From the NCBI GenBank assembly GCA_964529555.1, contig CAZGWV010000036.1:1-31217 (forward strand): DNA of 31,217 nt. The letters run 5' to 3'. The notes beneath the pieces were generated by a model. It did not search any database, was not told where the DNA came from, and saw only the letters and a program-made list of their open reading frames with translations. Position 1 is the stretch's first letter; each line of letters starts with the position of its first letter. Origin of the DNA: UBA7672 sp964529555 (GTDB lineage: Bacteria; Pseudomonadota; Alphaproteobacteria; Caulobacterales; Hyphomonadaceae). Both the position numbers and the translations under genes were made by a program. This document shows, piece by piece, positions 22,150 to 30,924 of this stretch.

Positions 22150-22257
22150 ATCGCCGCACCTGACATCTGTCGTGGCGTCATGCGGCCACGATGCACTTTC
22201 CGTCCGCGTCATACCCGCTAAGCTGGTCAAAACAACGCGAAAACCGGGAGCAACGCC

Positions 22258-23499
22258 ATGACCGAAGCCTGGATCATCGACGCCTGCCGCACGCCTCGCG
22301 GCATCGGTCGCGTCGGCAAGGGCGCGCTCGCCGACATGCACCCCCAGCATCTGGGCGCCACCGTGCTGAAGGCGCTCGCCGAGCGGACGGGCATCGACAC
22401 CGCCGATGTCGATGACATCATCTGGGGTACGTCCACCCAGGTCGGAAAACAGGGGCGCGATCTTGGCCGCATGGCCGCGCTCGATGCCGGCTATGACGTG
22501 CGCGCCTCCGGGCTCACCATCGACCGCTTCTGCGGATCGGGGATCACGTCGGTGAACCTTGCCGCCGCCACCATCATGTCGGGCATGGCCGAACTCGCCA
22601 TTGCGGGCGGCACGGAGATGATGAGCTATACCGCCGCCATCGCCGATCCCAAAGCGCCGCCCTTCATCGACGCGGGCAATACGCGCCTGCGTGCACATCA
22701 TCCGCAGAGCCATCAGGGCGTCTGCGCCGACGCCATCGCCACGCTGGAGAACATTCCGCGTGAAGCGCTCGACGCGCTCGCCCTCGAAAGCCAGAAGCGC
22801 GCCGACCACGCCATCCGCAACGGCCATTTCGACAAGAGCCTCGTGCCCGTTCACAAGGAGGATGGCTCCCTCGCGCTCGACCGCGAAGAGTTTCCGCGTC
22901 CGCAGACGACGCTGGAGGGGCTTGCCGCCCTGAAGCCCGCCTTCGAGGCGCTGGCCGAATTTCCGCTGAACGAGCAGGGCGAAACTTATGGCGGCCTGAT
23001 CCGCCAGGTCCATCCCGACCTCAAGATCGAGCACGTCCACCACGCTGGCAATTCATCGGGTGTGGTCGATGGCGCCGCCGCCCTGCTGCTGGCGTCGCCC
23101 GAATACGCGAAAGCTCATGGCCTAAAACCGCGCGCCCGTGTGATCGCTGCCGCCAACATGGGCGACAGCCCCACGCTGATGCTCAATGCGCCTGTGCCTG
23201 CCGCGCGCAAGGCGCTCGCCAAGGCTGGGCTCACGCTCGACGATATCGACCTGTTCGAGATCAACGAAGCTTTCGCCGTCGTCGCGGAGAAATTCATCCG
23301 TGACCTCAAGCTCGACCGCGACAAGGTGAATGTGAATGGCGGCGCCATGGCGCTGGGCCATCCCATCGGCGCCACCGGCTCGATCCTGATCGGCACGATC
23401 CTCGACGAACTCGAACGCCGCGACCTCAAGCGCGGCCTTGTCACCATGTGCGCCGCCGGCGGCATGGCGCCGGCGATCATCGTCGAGCGGATGACCTAA
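22258..23499 (+). CDS. Acetyl-CoA acetyltransferase (thiolase)
   Basis: A 413-residue thiolase. Acyl-enzyme Cys is C92 in DRFCGSGITSVN. The other catalytic motifs are NEAFAVVAEKF, GGAMALGHPIGATGS (His) and MCAAGG (Cys). It condenses two acetyl-CoA or cleaves 3-ketoacyl-CoA in the cytosol. A degradative role (FadA-like) or a biosynthetic one (PhaA-like, feeding PHB) is possible, and PhaZ lies about 2.4 kb away. Acetyl-CoA-type specificity is a tentative call, because the covering loop differs from well-known PhaA. A GGGAG ribosome site precedes the ATG. The stop overlaps that of the convergent carboxylesterase in CTAA (23496-23499). Confidence 0.92.
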   Translation: MTEAWIIDACRTPRGIGRVGKGALADMHPQHLGATVLKALAERTGIDTADVDDIIWGTSTQVGKQGRDLGRMAALDAGYDVRASGLTIDRFCGSGITSVNLAAATIMSGMAELAIAGGTEMMSYTAAIADPKAPPFIDAGNTRLRAHHPQSHQGVCADAIATLENIPREALDALALESQKRADHAIRNGHFDKSLVPVHKEDGSLALDREEFPRPQTTLEGLAALKPAFEALAEFPLNEQGETYGGLIRQVHPDLKIEHVHHAGNSSGVVDGAAALLLASPEYAKAHGLKPRARVIAAANMGDSPTLMLNAPVPAARKALAKAGLTLDDIDLFEINEAFAVVAEKFIRDLKLDRDKVNVNGGAMALGHPIGATGSILIGTILDELERRDLKRGLVTMCAAGGMAPAIIVERMT

Positions 23500-24896
23500 T
23501 CTTCGTCGCGGCTGGTCGGGCCGGGCGCTGCGCCATTGGGCGGCGAGCGCAGGTCCGGCGCCTTGCCGAGTGAAGGGGTTGCCTGAAAGATCGCGACGGT
23601 CCGGCCATTGGCCTCGGTGCGCGCCGGCCAGTTGAAGCCGGGGCAGGTTATGGTGCGGCTCGATGCTGGCTGCTTCGCGAACGCGACCCAGCAGGCGTGA
23701 ACCAGATCGGCGACCGCCTGGTCTTCCGCCGTCACCTGTCCGCCGATGCGGCGGTCGAGCGCCAGCGTATCGAACACGAACGGAATTTCAGCCGCGTGCG
23801 GCGCACCATTCGGATTGTCCGCGCGGCGCACCTGCGGGACGTAGTCGAAGAAATACTGGAATACCGGCGCGCCCGTCATCGCGTGTGTCGCCACGCGCTG
23901 TGTGCCGCTCAGGCGACCCTCGTCGCTGTTGGTGCCGATGATCATCGGAATGTCCGCTGCGGTTCCTGCCGCGAACGCATCCATGATCGATTGCGTCTTG
24001 GTCGCGCCGTCGATGATCGTGCGCAGGCCGCCGCGCGTCGCGGCGTGGGCCATGATCGCGTCGGCGGGGATCGCGCGCAATTGCTCGATGGTGGCGTCCT
24101 TGCCCGGCAAGCCGTGAGCCGTTGCGAAGGCCGCACCGAGTTCCTTCGCGCGCTCCAGTGTCGTTCCGGGCGTTGGCAGGGAGCCGGTGGATTCGATCAC
24201 GGCTTTCTGGAACAGGCCCTTTGCCGGTGGGGACGTTATCAGGTTGGCGACAATGGTCGCCCCGGCTGACTCGCCGAACAGCGTGACGTTGCCAGCGTCT
24301 CCGCCGAACGCTGCGGCGTTGGCCTTGATCCATTGAAGGGCTGTGATCGCGTCCAGCAGGTGGAAGTTGGCGTCGGTGGTCCCGTTCGCTTTTTCGACGG
24401 CCGGATGCGAAAAACCAGCGAGCGCGCCGTGGCGGTAGTTCGCGGTTACGAGGATTACGCCATCGCGCGCGAAGTTCGTTCCGTCATAGGTCGAGACATT
24501 GCCAGACCCCATCGTGCCGCCGCCGCCATAGAGCCACAGCATGACGGGCGCGTTCTTCGCGTTCACCGGCGCCCAGATGTTGAGGTAGAGGCAGTCTTCC
24601 GAAGACGCGCCGCTGACGCCGCCGCCATTCGGCCTGCCGTCGGCAGGCGTCGGCTGCAGGCAGGGCATGCCCGGCGTATTCACGGCGTAATCGGGCCGGG
24701 TGATCATCCGGGGCGGCGCCCAGCGCAGGTCGCCCACGGGCGGCGTTGCGAACGGCACGCCGATATAGGCGGCGACGCCGTCATTCTCCGTTCCGATGAG
24801 GAAGCGCGCAGCGCCATCCTGCCGTGCATTGTCCAGCGCGGTCGGGCTAGCGCAGGCTGACAGGGCCAGTGCGGATGCAAGCGCGAGCATTCTCAT
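23496..24896 (-). CDS. Type-B carboxylesterase, predicted lipoprotein
   Basis: A 466-residue alpha/beta-hydrolase with signal MRMLALASALALSAC and lipobox at C15. The nucleophile elbow is FGESAGA (S210). EDCLYLNIWAP (about 100-110) and the acid in GTNSDEGRL fit, and HAAEIPFVF supplies the His, all as in type-B esterases. The oxyanion loop reads YGGGG rather than the usual HGGGF. It is likely anchored in the envelope and cleaves ester bonds of an unknown substrate. GAGG eight bases upstream favours ATG 24896 over a GTG one codon earlier. It is the last gene of a leftward run of four exported hydrolases, 9 nt after the preceding one. The C-terminus is Pro-rich. Confidence 0.9.
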   Translation of the reverse strand: MRMLALASALALSACASPTALDNARQDGAARFLIGTENDGVAAYIGVPFATPPVGDLRWAPPRMITRPDYAVNTPGMPCLQPTPADGRPNGGGVSGASSEDCLYLNIWAPVNAKNAPVMLWLYGGGGTMGSGNVSTYDGTNFARDGVILVTANYRHGALAGFSHPAVEKANGTTDANFHLLDAITALQWIKANAAAFGGDAGNVTLFGESAGATIVANLITSPPAKGLFQKAVIESTGSLPTPGTTLERAKELGAAFATAHGLPGKDATIEQLRAIPADAIMAHAATRGGLRTIIDGATKTQSIMDAFAAGTAADIPMIIGTNSDEGRLSGTQRVATHAMTGAPVFQYFFDYVPQVRRADNPNGAPHAAEIPFVFDTLALDRRIGGQVTAEDQAVADLVHACWVAFAKQPASSRTITCPGFNWPARTEANGRTVAIFQATPSLGKAPDLRSPPNGAAPGPTSRDED

Positions 24897-24905
24897 CACG
24901 ATACC

Positions 24906-26015
24906 TCAGACTGGCGGGAGAACCGGCGCGAGCGCCTTCCACGCATCCGGCGCTGAAAGCTGGGTCGCGCCGAAGCCCATGGTGGCGATCACCATGTCAT
25001 GCTCGGGCAATACGAAGCAGAACTGCCCGCGCGCGCCCGCCGCGAAATACATGGAGCGCGGCGCGCCCGGCGTGCGGCCCGAACGGTTGAGCCACCACAG
25101 ATAGCCGTAAGCCGGATTGTGCGCCGATGGGTTCACCGCGTCGCGGATATAATTCGCATCGATCAGCTGCTCATCGCCCCAGCGTCCCTTGTTGAGATAG
25201 AGCTGCCCCAGCCGCGCAAGATCGCGGCAGGAGAGGGTGATCGATCCGCCAATGCGGATGTTGTCCCTGGCGTCCACGCCTTCGCGCTGATAGTTGAAGT
25301 TCTCGCAGCCAAGCGGGGCGATCACGTCTTCCATCATAAAGCGATGGCTGGTCTTGCCTGTGGCCGCCGTGACGATATCGGCGAGGTGATCGGCCGGGGC
25401 GCCATCGTAAAAGAATCGCTCGCCGGGCTGGATGGTCGCGCCATAGCCGGGCGGCGTGCCGCGTTCGGGCTCCTTGTACCATTCGTATTCGACGCCCGGC
25501 CCCGGCGGCGTCGTGTCGTCGAGCTTCTTCGGCGGTATCGACGACGGCTTCATGTTCATCGTGCCGCCGGACGTCATCGTCAGCAGGTGGCGGATGCGTG
25601 TCTGCGGCCGGAAGCCTGAGACTGCGGCGGGATGGTATTTCGAGGTCAGTTCGTCGATGTTGAGCCGGCCCAGCGTCACCGCCCGTCCGACCATCGCTCC
25701 GCCGAACGACTTGCCCGCGGAGAATGACACGTTGCGCCATTCGGGAACGGCGCGCGCCCAGGCGTTGGCCCAGTAGCGTTCGAACACCAGTTCGCCATGA
25801 CGGATCACGACCAGACCCTGACGCTCGCCCGGCGCCGCCAACTGCGTTGCCGCCGTCTCAAGCGCTGCGAGCTGAAGCCCATGTGCTTCAGGCGTAGACT
25901 GCCGCCATGGTCCGCGTCCCGGCCCAGGCGTTGCGATTATGCCGGGCGACGTGGCGCATGCGGTTAGCGCAGTCGTTGCGAGGGCTGATCCGATCAGCGA
26001 GCGGCGCGTCAGCAT
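24906..26015 (-). CDS. Beta-lactamase-fold serine hydrolase, Tat/lipoprotein signal
   Basis: A 369-residue exported hydrolase. The N-terminus MLTRRSLIGSALATTALTAC has a twin-Arg pair (4-5) and a lipobox ending at C20. The SxxK nucleophile is SAGK (S99, K102) in NVSFSAGKSFGG. The second motif is a Tyr in FFYDGAPAD, and AGARGQF stands in for KTG. A MTSGG element follows the first motif. Such proteins are DD-peptidases, esterases or 6-aminohexanoate-dimer-type hydrolases, and there is no sign of a true beta-lactamase. Its ATG directly follows the stop of the upstream hydrolase (TAG then ATG at 26015), so it is translationally coupled. It is the third gene of the hydrolase run. Confidence 0.88.
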   Translation of the reverse strand: MLTRRSLIGSALATTALTACATSPGIIATPGPGRGPWRQSTPEAHGLQLAALETAATQLAAPGERQGLVVIRHGELVFERYWANAWARAVPEWRNVSFSAGKSFGGAMVGRAVTLGRLNIDELTSKYHPAAVSGFRPQTRIRHLLTMTSGGTMNMKPSSIPPKKLDDTTPPGPGVEYEWYKEPERGTPPGYGATIQPGERFFYDGAPADHLADIVTAATGKTSHRFMMEDVIAPLGCENFNYQREGVDARDNIRIGGSITLSCRDLARLGQLYLNKGRWGDEQLIDANYIRDAVNPSAHNPAYGYLWWLNRSGRTPGAPRSMYFAAGARGQFCFVLPEHDMVIATMGFGATQLSAPDAWKALAPVLPPV

Positions 26016-27455
26016 CTACAGACCCAGAGCTTTCAGAACGTCCGCCGAGAATTTTGCCAGCTTGAAGCCTTCGCCGCGATCAAGGCCGCGCCGCACGATG
26101 ATGACGTTCTTTTCGGGGATGATCATCGCATACTGGCCAAGTGCGCCGCCGGGCGAGTAGGCGATGTCGGGGAGGCCCTCCATTCCGCCATAGATCCAGA
26201 ACTGCGCACCATAACCTGCGCCGCCGCGCGCGCGCGAGGCAGGCTGGGCCGGAGCGAGCGTCGAGACATAGTCCGACCAGCCGGTGGGCAGGATGCGTTC
26301 GCCATTCCACACGCCGTCATTGAGATAGAGCAGGCCGAAACGCCCGAAGTCGCGCGCCGTCGACCAGCATTGGCCCGAGGTGATGAAATCGCCCGTCCAG
26401 TCGGTCTCGATCAGCGTGCGCGTCATGCCCAGCTTCCACATAAGTTCGCGATGCGGGAAGCTGATCCACTCGGCGTCGTTGTTGAACGCCTCGCGAACCG
26501 CCCGTGTCGCGAGGATCGTGTCCGAGCCTGCGTAGACGTAACGCTCGCCCGGCCTGGCATCGACGATATTGCTCATCGACACTTCGGACGCCGGCGCGCC
26601 TGAGCCGTAGATCTCGCCCTGAGGATTGCGGCCGCTCTCGGTATAGAGCCCGCTCGCCATGTGCAGGAGGTGGTTGAGCGTGATCTCGCCGCGCGGGTCG
26701 CCCGGCTTACGCCATGCCGCCAGCGCCGCCTTCGCGTGGATGTCGAGCAGGCCGCGCTGCACGCCGATGCCGACCAGCGAGACGCTGAGGCTCTTGCACA
26801 TCGAATTGGTGCGCGAGGATGTATGCACGCCCCAGCCCGGCGCATAACGCTCTGCAACGATCTTGCCGTCCTTGATGACGACGACGCCCCACGTATTGCC
26901 CTTGTACGCGCCCTCCTGATCGCGGAATGCGTCGTCGAGCACGGCGGAGACGGCTTTCTCCTGCGCGGCGGCAAGCTTCGCCGTGGCGTTGGCGTCGCCC
27001 ATCGGCCAGTTCTGTGCGTCGAGATTCGGGATCGCAAGCGATTCCGGCAGGCGCGGCAGGTGTTTCGCCGCCTCCATCGTCGCGCCGATGGGAAGCTGCG
27101 TGCAGCCAAGGCCGGGCCGCCACGCCGCGATGCGCGGCTCCATGTCGTCCGCGAATTTGACCGTCACGGTTTTTGCTGCGGCGTCGATTTTCGTCTCGTT
27201 GGTTTTCGCGGTCTGGCCGCTGCCGGTGCGATCGATGATGTCCTGCGGCAGGCCGGACGAGAAGGTCGCCGTGCAGAGGTGCAGCGCCCGGTAGCCCGCC
27301 GCCTGCGCCGCCGCGTGTCGCGGCGTGGAGGTGGACGCGCCTTCATCCGCCGCAGCGGTTGTGGCGGGACGCGGCCCTGTCGGCGCCTGTTGGGCGAGGG
27401 CCGGGCCAGCGCCGAGCGCCGTGGCCAGTGCGAGCAAGCTGGTGCGGATGATCAT
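26016..27455 (-). CDS. Beta-lactamase-fold serine hydrolase, Sec signal peptide
   Basis: A 479-residue exported protein with signal MIIRTSLLALATALGAGPALA and likely cleavage before QQ. A low-complexity Ala/Thr region (about 25-55) precedes the hydrolase domain. The nucleophile motif is SMCK (S218, K221) in TNSMCKSLSVS. The second motif is YVYAGSD, and the C-terminal GGALGQYAMIIPEKN matches the terminal strand of class-C-like hydrolases. It resembles NylB/6-aminohexanoate-oligomer-type hydrolases more than beta-lactamases, but the substrate is unknown. GGGGAG eight bases upstream supports the ATG at 27455. It lies 26 nt after the carboxylesterase and abuts the next hydrolase. The two beta-lactamase-fold proteins differ clearly from each other, so this is not a recent duplication. 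Confidence 0.88.
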   Translation of the reverse strand: MIIRTSLLALATALGAGPALAQQAPTGPRPATTAAADEGASTSTPRHAAAQAAGYRALHLCTATFSSGLPQDIIDRTGSGQTAKTNETKIDAAAKTVTVKFADDMEPRIAAWRPGLGCTQLPIGATMEAAKHLPRLPESLAIPNLDAQNWPMGDANATAKLAAAQEKAVSAVLDDAFRDQEGAYKGNTWGVVVIKDGKIVAERYAPGWGVHTSSRTNSMCKSLSVSLVGIGVQRGLLDIHAKAALAAWRKPGDPRGEITLNHLLHMASGLYTESGRNPQGEIYGSGAPASEVSMSNIVDARPGERYVYAGSDTILATRAVREAFNNDAEWISFPHRELMWKLGMTRTLIETDWTGDFITSGQCWSTARDFGRFGLLYLNDGVWNGERILPTGWSDYVSTLAPAQPASRARGGAGYGAQFWIYGGMEGLPDIAYSPGGALGQYAMIIPEKNVIIVRRGLDRGEGFKLAKFSADVLKALGL

Positions 27456-27481
27456 CGCGGTCTCTCCCCGTAACCTGTGTC

Positions 27482-29089
27482 TCAGTCCATCGCTTGCCGG
27501 TGCAGGGCGACGCCGCCGTCCTGCTGGCTTGGATAGCGGGCCATGAATTCGCGCTCGGCCTTGTGCGGATCGTCAACCGCCGCGCTTGGAACGTCGAACA
27601 TCATCGTATTCCGTCGCTGCAGGTCGTACGGTTCCCACGTCGGAATGCTGGCATTGTTGGGATTGCCGGTGCGCGCGAACGCGATCCAGCTGTTCGCCAT
27701 GTTGTCGACCATGGCGCGCGTCTCATCCGTATCCGGCCCGGTCATGTTCTCGCCCGCCGCGACATTGTCGAACATGAAGGGCAGGCACAGCGAATGCTGC
27801 GACACGCGCCGGCCGCCCTCGACAGGCTGGCGCCACATCAGGCGGTAGACATAGGTCTTGCCGCGCCCGCCCGCCTTCACGCGCTGCTCGGCCATGATGG
27901 TCTGGTCGCGGCAATATCCGCGCGCCGACACGATGGTGAAGAATACCTCGGATGCGTTCGCCTGCGGGCGTGAAGCCTGGAAAGTGCGGAAAGCTTCATC
28001 GACATCCTTCGCGTCGATGAAGGATTTGAGGCGCTCCTTCGCCTGCGCCTCGTTCATGTCGAAAATCCCTGGCTCGCGGCCCATCTGGTTGGTCAGCTCC
28101 GTTCGCGTCGTCCCCAGCATCATGGGCAGGTGACTGGAGATCGCAGGCGCGTCGGGCAGGAAGGGATGCGCGGTGAAGCTCTTGCCATCCAGCATGGGCG
28201 AGAAGCGGGCGCCGGCTGCTCCGATCACCTTGCGCTGCGCCGCCGACAACGCCTCGATATCCACGGTCTGCAGCCTGCGCGCGTCCGCCTTCGCGATGCC
28301 CAGCTCAGCGAGCAGCGCCTCCGTGAGGCCATTCGCCCGCTCCGGCGTCTGCACCTTGAGATGTGATCCGCTCTGCACCACGCCCTTGTGGAACAGGCCC
28401 TGCGCATCATGGCCGGCATAGCAGAGGCTCACCTTCCGCCCGCCGCCCGACTGGCCGTAGATCATCACATTGTCGGGATCGCCGCCGAAGCCCGCGATAT
28501 TCTCGCGCACCCATTTCATCGCCGCGATCAGGTCGAGATAGCCTGCATTGCCTGACCGCGCGAACTCATCGCCCAGCACGCCGCCAAGATAGCAATGTCC
28601 GAACACGTTGAGCCGGTGGTTGATCGTGGCCACCACCACATCGCCGCGCTTCGCCATGCGCGTTCCATCGTAAAGCGCGCTCGAGCCCGATCCCGCCTCG
28701 AACCCGCCGCCATGAAACCACAGCAGCACGGGCCGCCGTGCATGATCGAGCCCCGGCGTCCACACATTGATGCGCAGGCAGTCGTCCGACATCGCGGTTC
28801 CGGCATGGGCCAGCGAACTGCGCGCCTGCGGGCTCTGGTCGCCATAGTCGAACGCGTCCTTGACGCCCGCCCACGATGGCGGCGCCACGGGCGGCATGAA
28901 GCGCGCAGCCGTCGCATAGCGCATACCCTTGAACGCCGTGACGCCGTTCGCCTGCACCAGTCCGCGCACCTTGCCCTGCGCCGTTTCCGCGAGCGGCAGG
29001 CCGCTCGATTGCGCGAGCGTGGGAATGCCGGCGCACGCGCCGAGGCTGGCTGCCGCGCCCAGCAAGAGTCCCCTGCGGGTCATGCGCAT
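27482..29089 (-). CDS. Type-B carboxylesterase, Tat/lipoprotein signal
   Basis: A 535-residue exported esterase. The signal MRMTRRGLLLGAAASLGAC has a twin-Arg (5-6) and lipobox LGAC (C19). FHGGGF (125-130) is the oxyanion hole and YGQSGGG holds the nucleophile (S214). DDCLRINVWTP and HSLCLPFMFDN, with the likely catalytic His, complete the type-B fold. The Gln before the Ser replaces the common Glu (GESAGG). GGAGG six bases upstream fits the ATG at 29089; the Met two codons later is less well placed. It is the first gene of the four-gene leftward run and is divergent from the MmgE/PrpD gene across about 150 nt. The substrate is unknown; an extracellular or periplasmic ester is inferred. Confidence 0.9.
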   Translation of the reverse strand: MRMTRRGLLLGAAASLGACAGIPTLAQSSGLPLAETAQGKVRGLVQANGVTAFKGMRYATAARFMPPVAPPSWAGVKDAFDYGDQSPQARSSLAHAGTAMSDDCLRINVWTPGLDHARRPVLLWFHGGGFEAGSGSSALYDGTRMAKRGDVVVATINHRLNVFGHCYLGGVLGDEFARSGNAGYLDLIAAMKWVRENIAGFGGDPDNVMIYGQSGGGRKVSLCYAGHDAQGLFHKGVVQSGSHLKVQTPERANGLTEALLAELGIAKADARRLQTVDIEALSAAQRKVIGAAGARFSPMLDGKSFTAHPFLPDAPAISSHLPMMLGTTRTELTNQMGREPGIFDMNEAQAKERLKSFIDAKDVDEAFRTFQASRPQANASEVFFTIVSARGYCRDQTIMAEQRVKAGGRGKTYVYRLMWRQPVEGGRRVSQHSLCLPFMFDNVAAGENMTGPDTDETRAMVDNMANSWIAFARTGNPNNASIPTWEPYDLQRRNTMMFDVPSAAVDDPHKAEREFMARYPSQQDGGVALHRQAMD

Positions 29090-29236
29090 CCAGAACCTCC
29101 CACGTCTTCTTCTTGTTGTGTCTTGTTCGCCCCGATCGCTCCTGCTGTAAAGCATTGGCAGTCTATCCGAACGGCAAATTGCTGTTACTCATGTCCACAA
29201 GAAGGGCCGGATCGCTGGCCGGGCCGGGAGATCGAA

Positions 29237-30805
29237 ATGACCAAGCCGTCTGCACCGCCACACACGCCGCCCAGCCGCCGCGAGGCGCTTGGCGTCGGCG
29301 CGCTCGGGCTCGGCGCCGTGCTGGGCGGTTGCGTGTCCGCGCCGGGGCAGGGAGCCGCAGAAGCGCAAATTGCGCCGGCCGCGCCGCAATCTCGGGAGGA
29401 ACCCGTCCCGCCACGCGCGCCGCGCGGCGATGGCCGGCTGCTCACGCCCACGATCAGCGCCTGGATCGCCAACATCCGCACCGCGCCGGTCAACCCGGAG
29501 TTTCTCGAACTCGGCAAGCGCCACATCCTCGATACGCTGGCGGCGGCGGTGTCGTGCAAGGATCTCGAGCCCGCCGTGCTCGGCCGCAAATATGCGCTCG
29601 CAAAATCCGCCGATGCGAAGAACGGGGCGACCATGCTGGCCACGAAGGAGCGCGTCGGTCTGGTCGATGCGGCCTTCGGCAGCGCGATGATTGTTCATGG
29701 CTCGGAGATCAACGATTTCATTCCCTCCGCCTTCGTGCAGCCCGGCCCCGCCGTCGTTGGCGTCGCTTTCGCGCTGGCGGAAAATCGCGGCGGCTCCGGG
29801 CACGATGTGCTGCGCGCCTGTATCGCCGGGTATGAGCTCTGCGGTCGCCTTCCCAAGGCGCTCGGCGTCCGCACGCTCTATGATTCGGGCCTCGCCAATC
29901 ATGGCATCGGCCCCTGCTTCGGCGCCGCGGCGACGGCGGCCTCGATGCTGAACCTGACGCCGGAGCAGGTCGCGCTCGTCATGTCCTATGCCGCGCAGCA
30001 GGCGTCGGGGTCGTGGCAATGGCTGCTCGACAACGATCATGTCGAGAAAACCTTCGTGTTCGCAGGCGTTGGCGCGCGCAACGGCATCGAGGCCGCGCTG
30101 ATGGTGGAAGCCGGCTACACCGGCGTCACCGACTGCTTCGACAATCCAGGCGGTTACATGCGCCACAAGGCGTTCAGCGATGGCGCCGACCATGATCCGT
30201 TCTATCTGATCGAAGACCTGGAGACCCGCTCGGAACTCCACCACACGGCCTACAAGCGCTATCCTGTCGGCGGCCCGACGCAGCCGGCCGTGCAGGCGCT
30301 GCTCGAACTCCTGCCGCAGACATCGCCCGAGACGGTCGAGAGCATCGTCATGGAAATGCCGGGTCGCTGGGAAGCCTTCCGAAATGCGGAGATGCCGGCG
30401 CTGAACCTGAGATATCTCGCCTCCATCATCCTGATCGATGGACGGCTCGATCTCGTCTCCGCGCAGGACCGTGTGCGCTTCAACACCGACGCGCGCGTGC
30501 GCGAACTGATGAAGAAGATGGACGTGGTCCATGCCCCCGATCTCGAGACGCCGGCAGGGCAGGCGCGCGAGGAGCCCGCCCGCGTGAGGCTGGTGGATAG
30601 CCGCACGGGACGTCACGAACTCCATGTGCCCTTCGTCCGCGGCTTCCCGTCCCACCCGATGACGCGCGAAGACGTTATGACCAAGGCGATGGAACTGATG
30701 TGGCCCGTGCTGGGCCGCGCCCGCGCGTCCGAAGTCATCGACGCCACGATGAACATCGAGAGCTTGGCCAGCGCCAGCGACCTGGCGCGCATGATCGCGA
30801 CCTGA
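29237..30805 (+). CDS. MmgE/PrpD-family protein with Tat/lipoprotein signal
   Basis: A 522-residue protein. After SRREALGVGALGLGAVLGGC (twin-Arg 14-15, lipobox Cys 32) and a Pro/Ala linker, it has the all-helical MmgE/PrpD domain. Recognisable parts are ILDTLAAAVSCKDLEP, VHGSEINDF (normally HxxDxDD), HGIGPCFGAAATAASMLNLTPEQ, VFAGVGARNGIEAALMVEAGYTG and KRYPVGGPTQPAVQALLEL. The family includes 2-methylcitrate dehydratase, cis-aconitate decarboxylase and iminodisuccinate epimerase, which normally work in the cytosol. Export is therefore unusual. Several family residues are changed (YPCC-like to YPVGG), so the reaction is unclear. GGGAG seven bases upstream fixes the ATG. It is divergent from the exported hydrolase cluster. 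Confidence 0.88.
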   Translation: MTKPSAPPHTPPSRREALGVGALGLGAVLGGCVSAPGQGAAEAQIAPAAPQSREEPVPPRAPRGDGRLLTPTISAWIANIRTAPVNPEFLELGKRHILDTLAAAVSCKDLEPAVLGRKYALAKSADAKNGATMLATKERVGLVDAAFGSAMIVHGSEINDFIPSAFVQPGPAVVGVAFALAENRGGSGHDVLRACIAGYELCGRLPKALGVRTLYDSGLANHGIGPCFGAAATAASMLNLTPEQVALVMSYAAQQASGSWQWLLDNDHVEKTFVFAGVGARNGIEAALMVEAGYTGVTDCFDNPGGYMRHKAFSDGADHDPFYLIEDLETRSELHHTAYKRYPVGGPTQPAVQALLELLPQTSPETVESIVMEMPGRWEAFRNAEMPALNLRYLASIILIDGRLDLVSAQDRVRFNTDARVRELMKKMDVVHAPDLETPAGQAREEPARVRLVDSRTGRHELHVPFVRGFPSHPMTREDVMTKAMELMWPVLGRARASEVIDATMNIESLASASDLARMIAT

Positions 30806-30924
30806 AGCGCGGCTTCCGAGATGTGTCAGGGAAAATCGTCAGCGCGAGGATGTGGTGCTGTTCGGCCAAAGCCATCATCCCGACTGTCTGATGCTCGCAG
30901 AATCGCGCACCAGAATCGGCTGGC

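Noticed and set aside
22150..23043. N-terminal extension of the HI0933 gene opposite the thiolase
   Set aside because: It lacks homology, is antisense to a clear thiolase, and the start at 22149 has its own ribosome site.
24906..27455. Two beta-lactamase-fold genes as antibiotic-resistance beta-lactamases
   Set aside because: The third motif is not KTG and the sequences resemble esterase/NylB-like hydrolases. No class-C signature set is complete.
24906..27455. Recent tandem duplication of the two serine hydrolases
   Set aside because: They differ in length, signal type and motif sequence (SAGK against SMCK), so they are at most ancient paralogues.
29113..29835. 240-codon plus-strand open frame overlapping the MmgE/PrpD start
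   Set aside because: It is a different frame of the MmgE/PrpD gene with an Arg-rich translation; the MmgE/PrpD frame has the domain and ribosome site.
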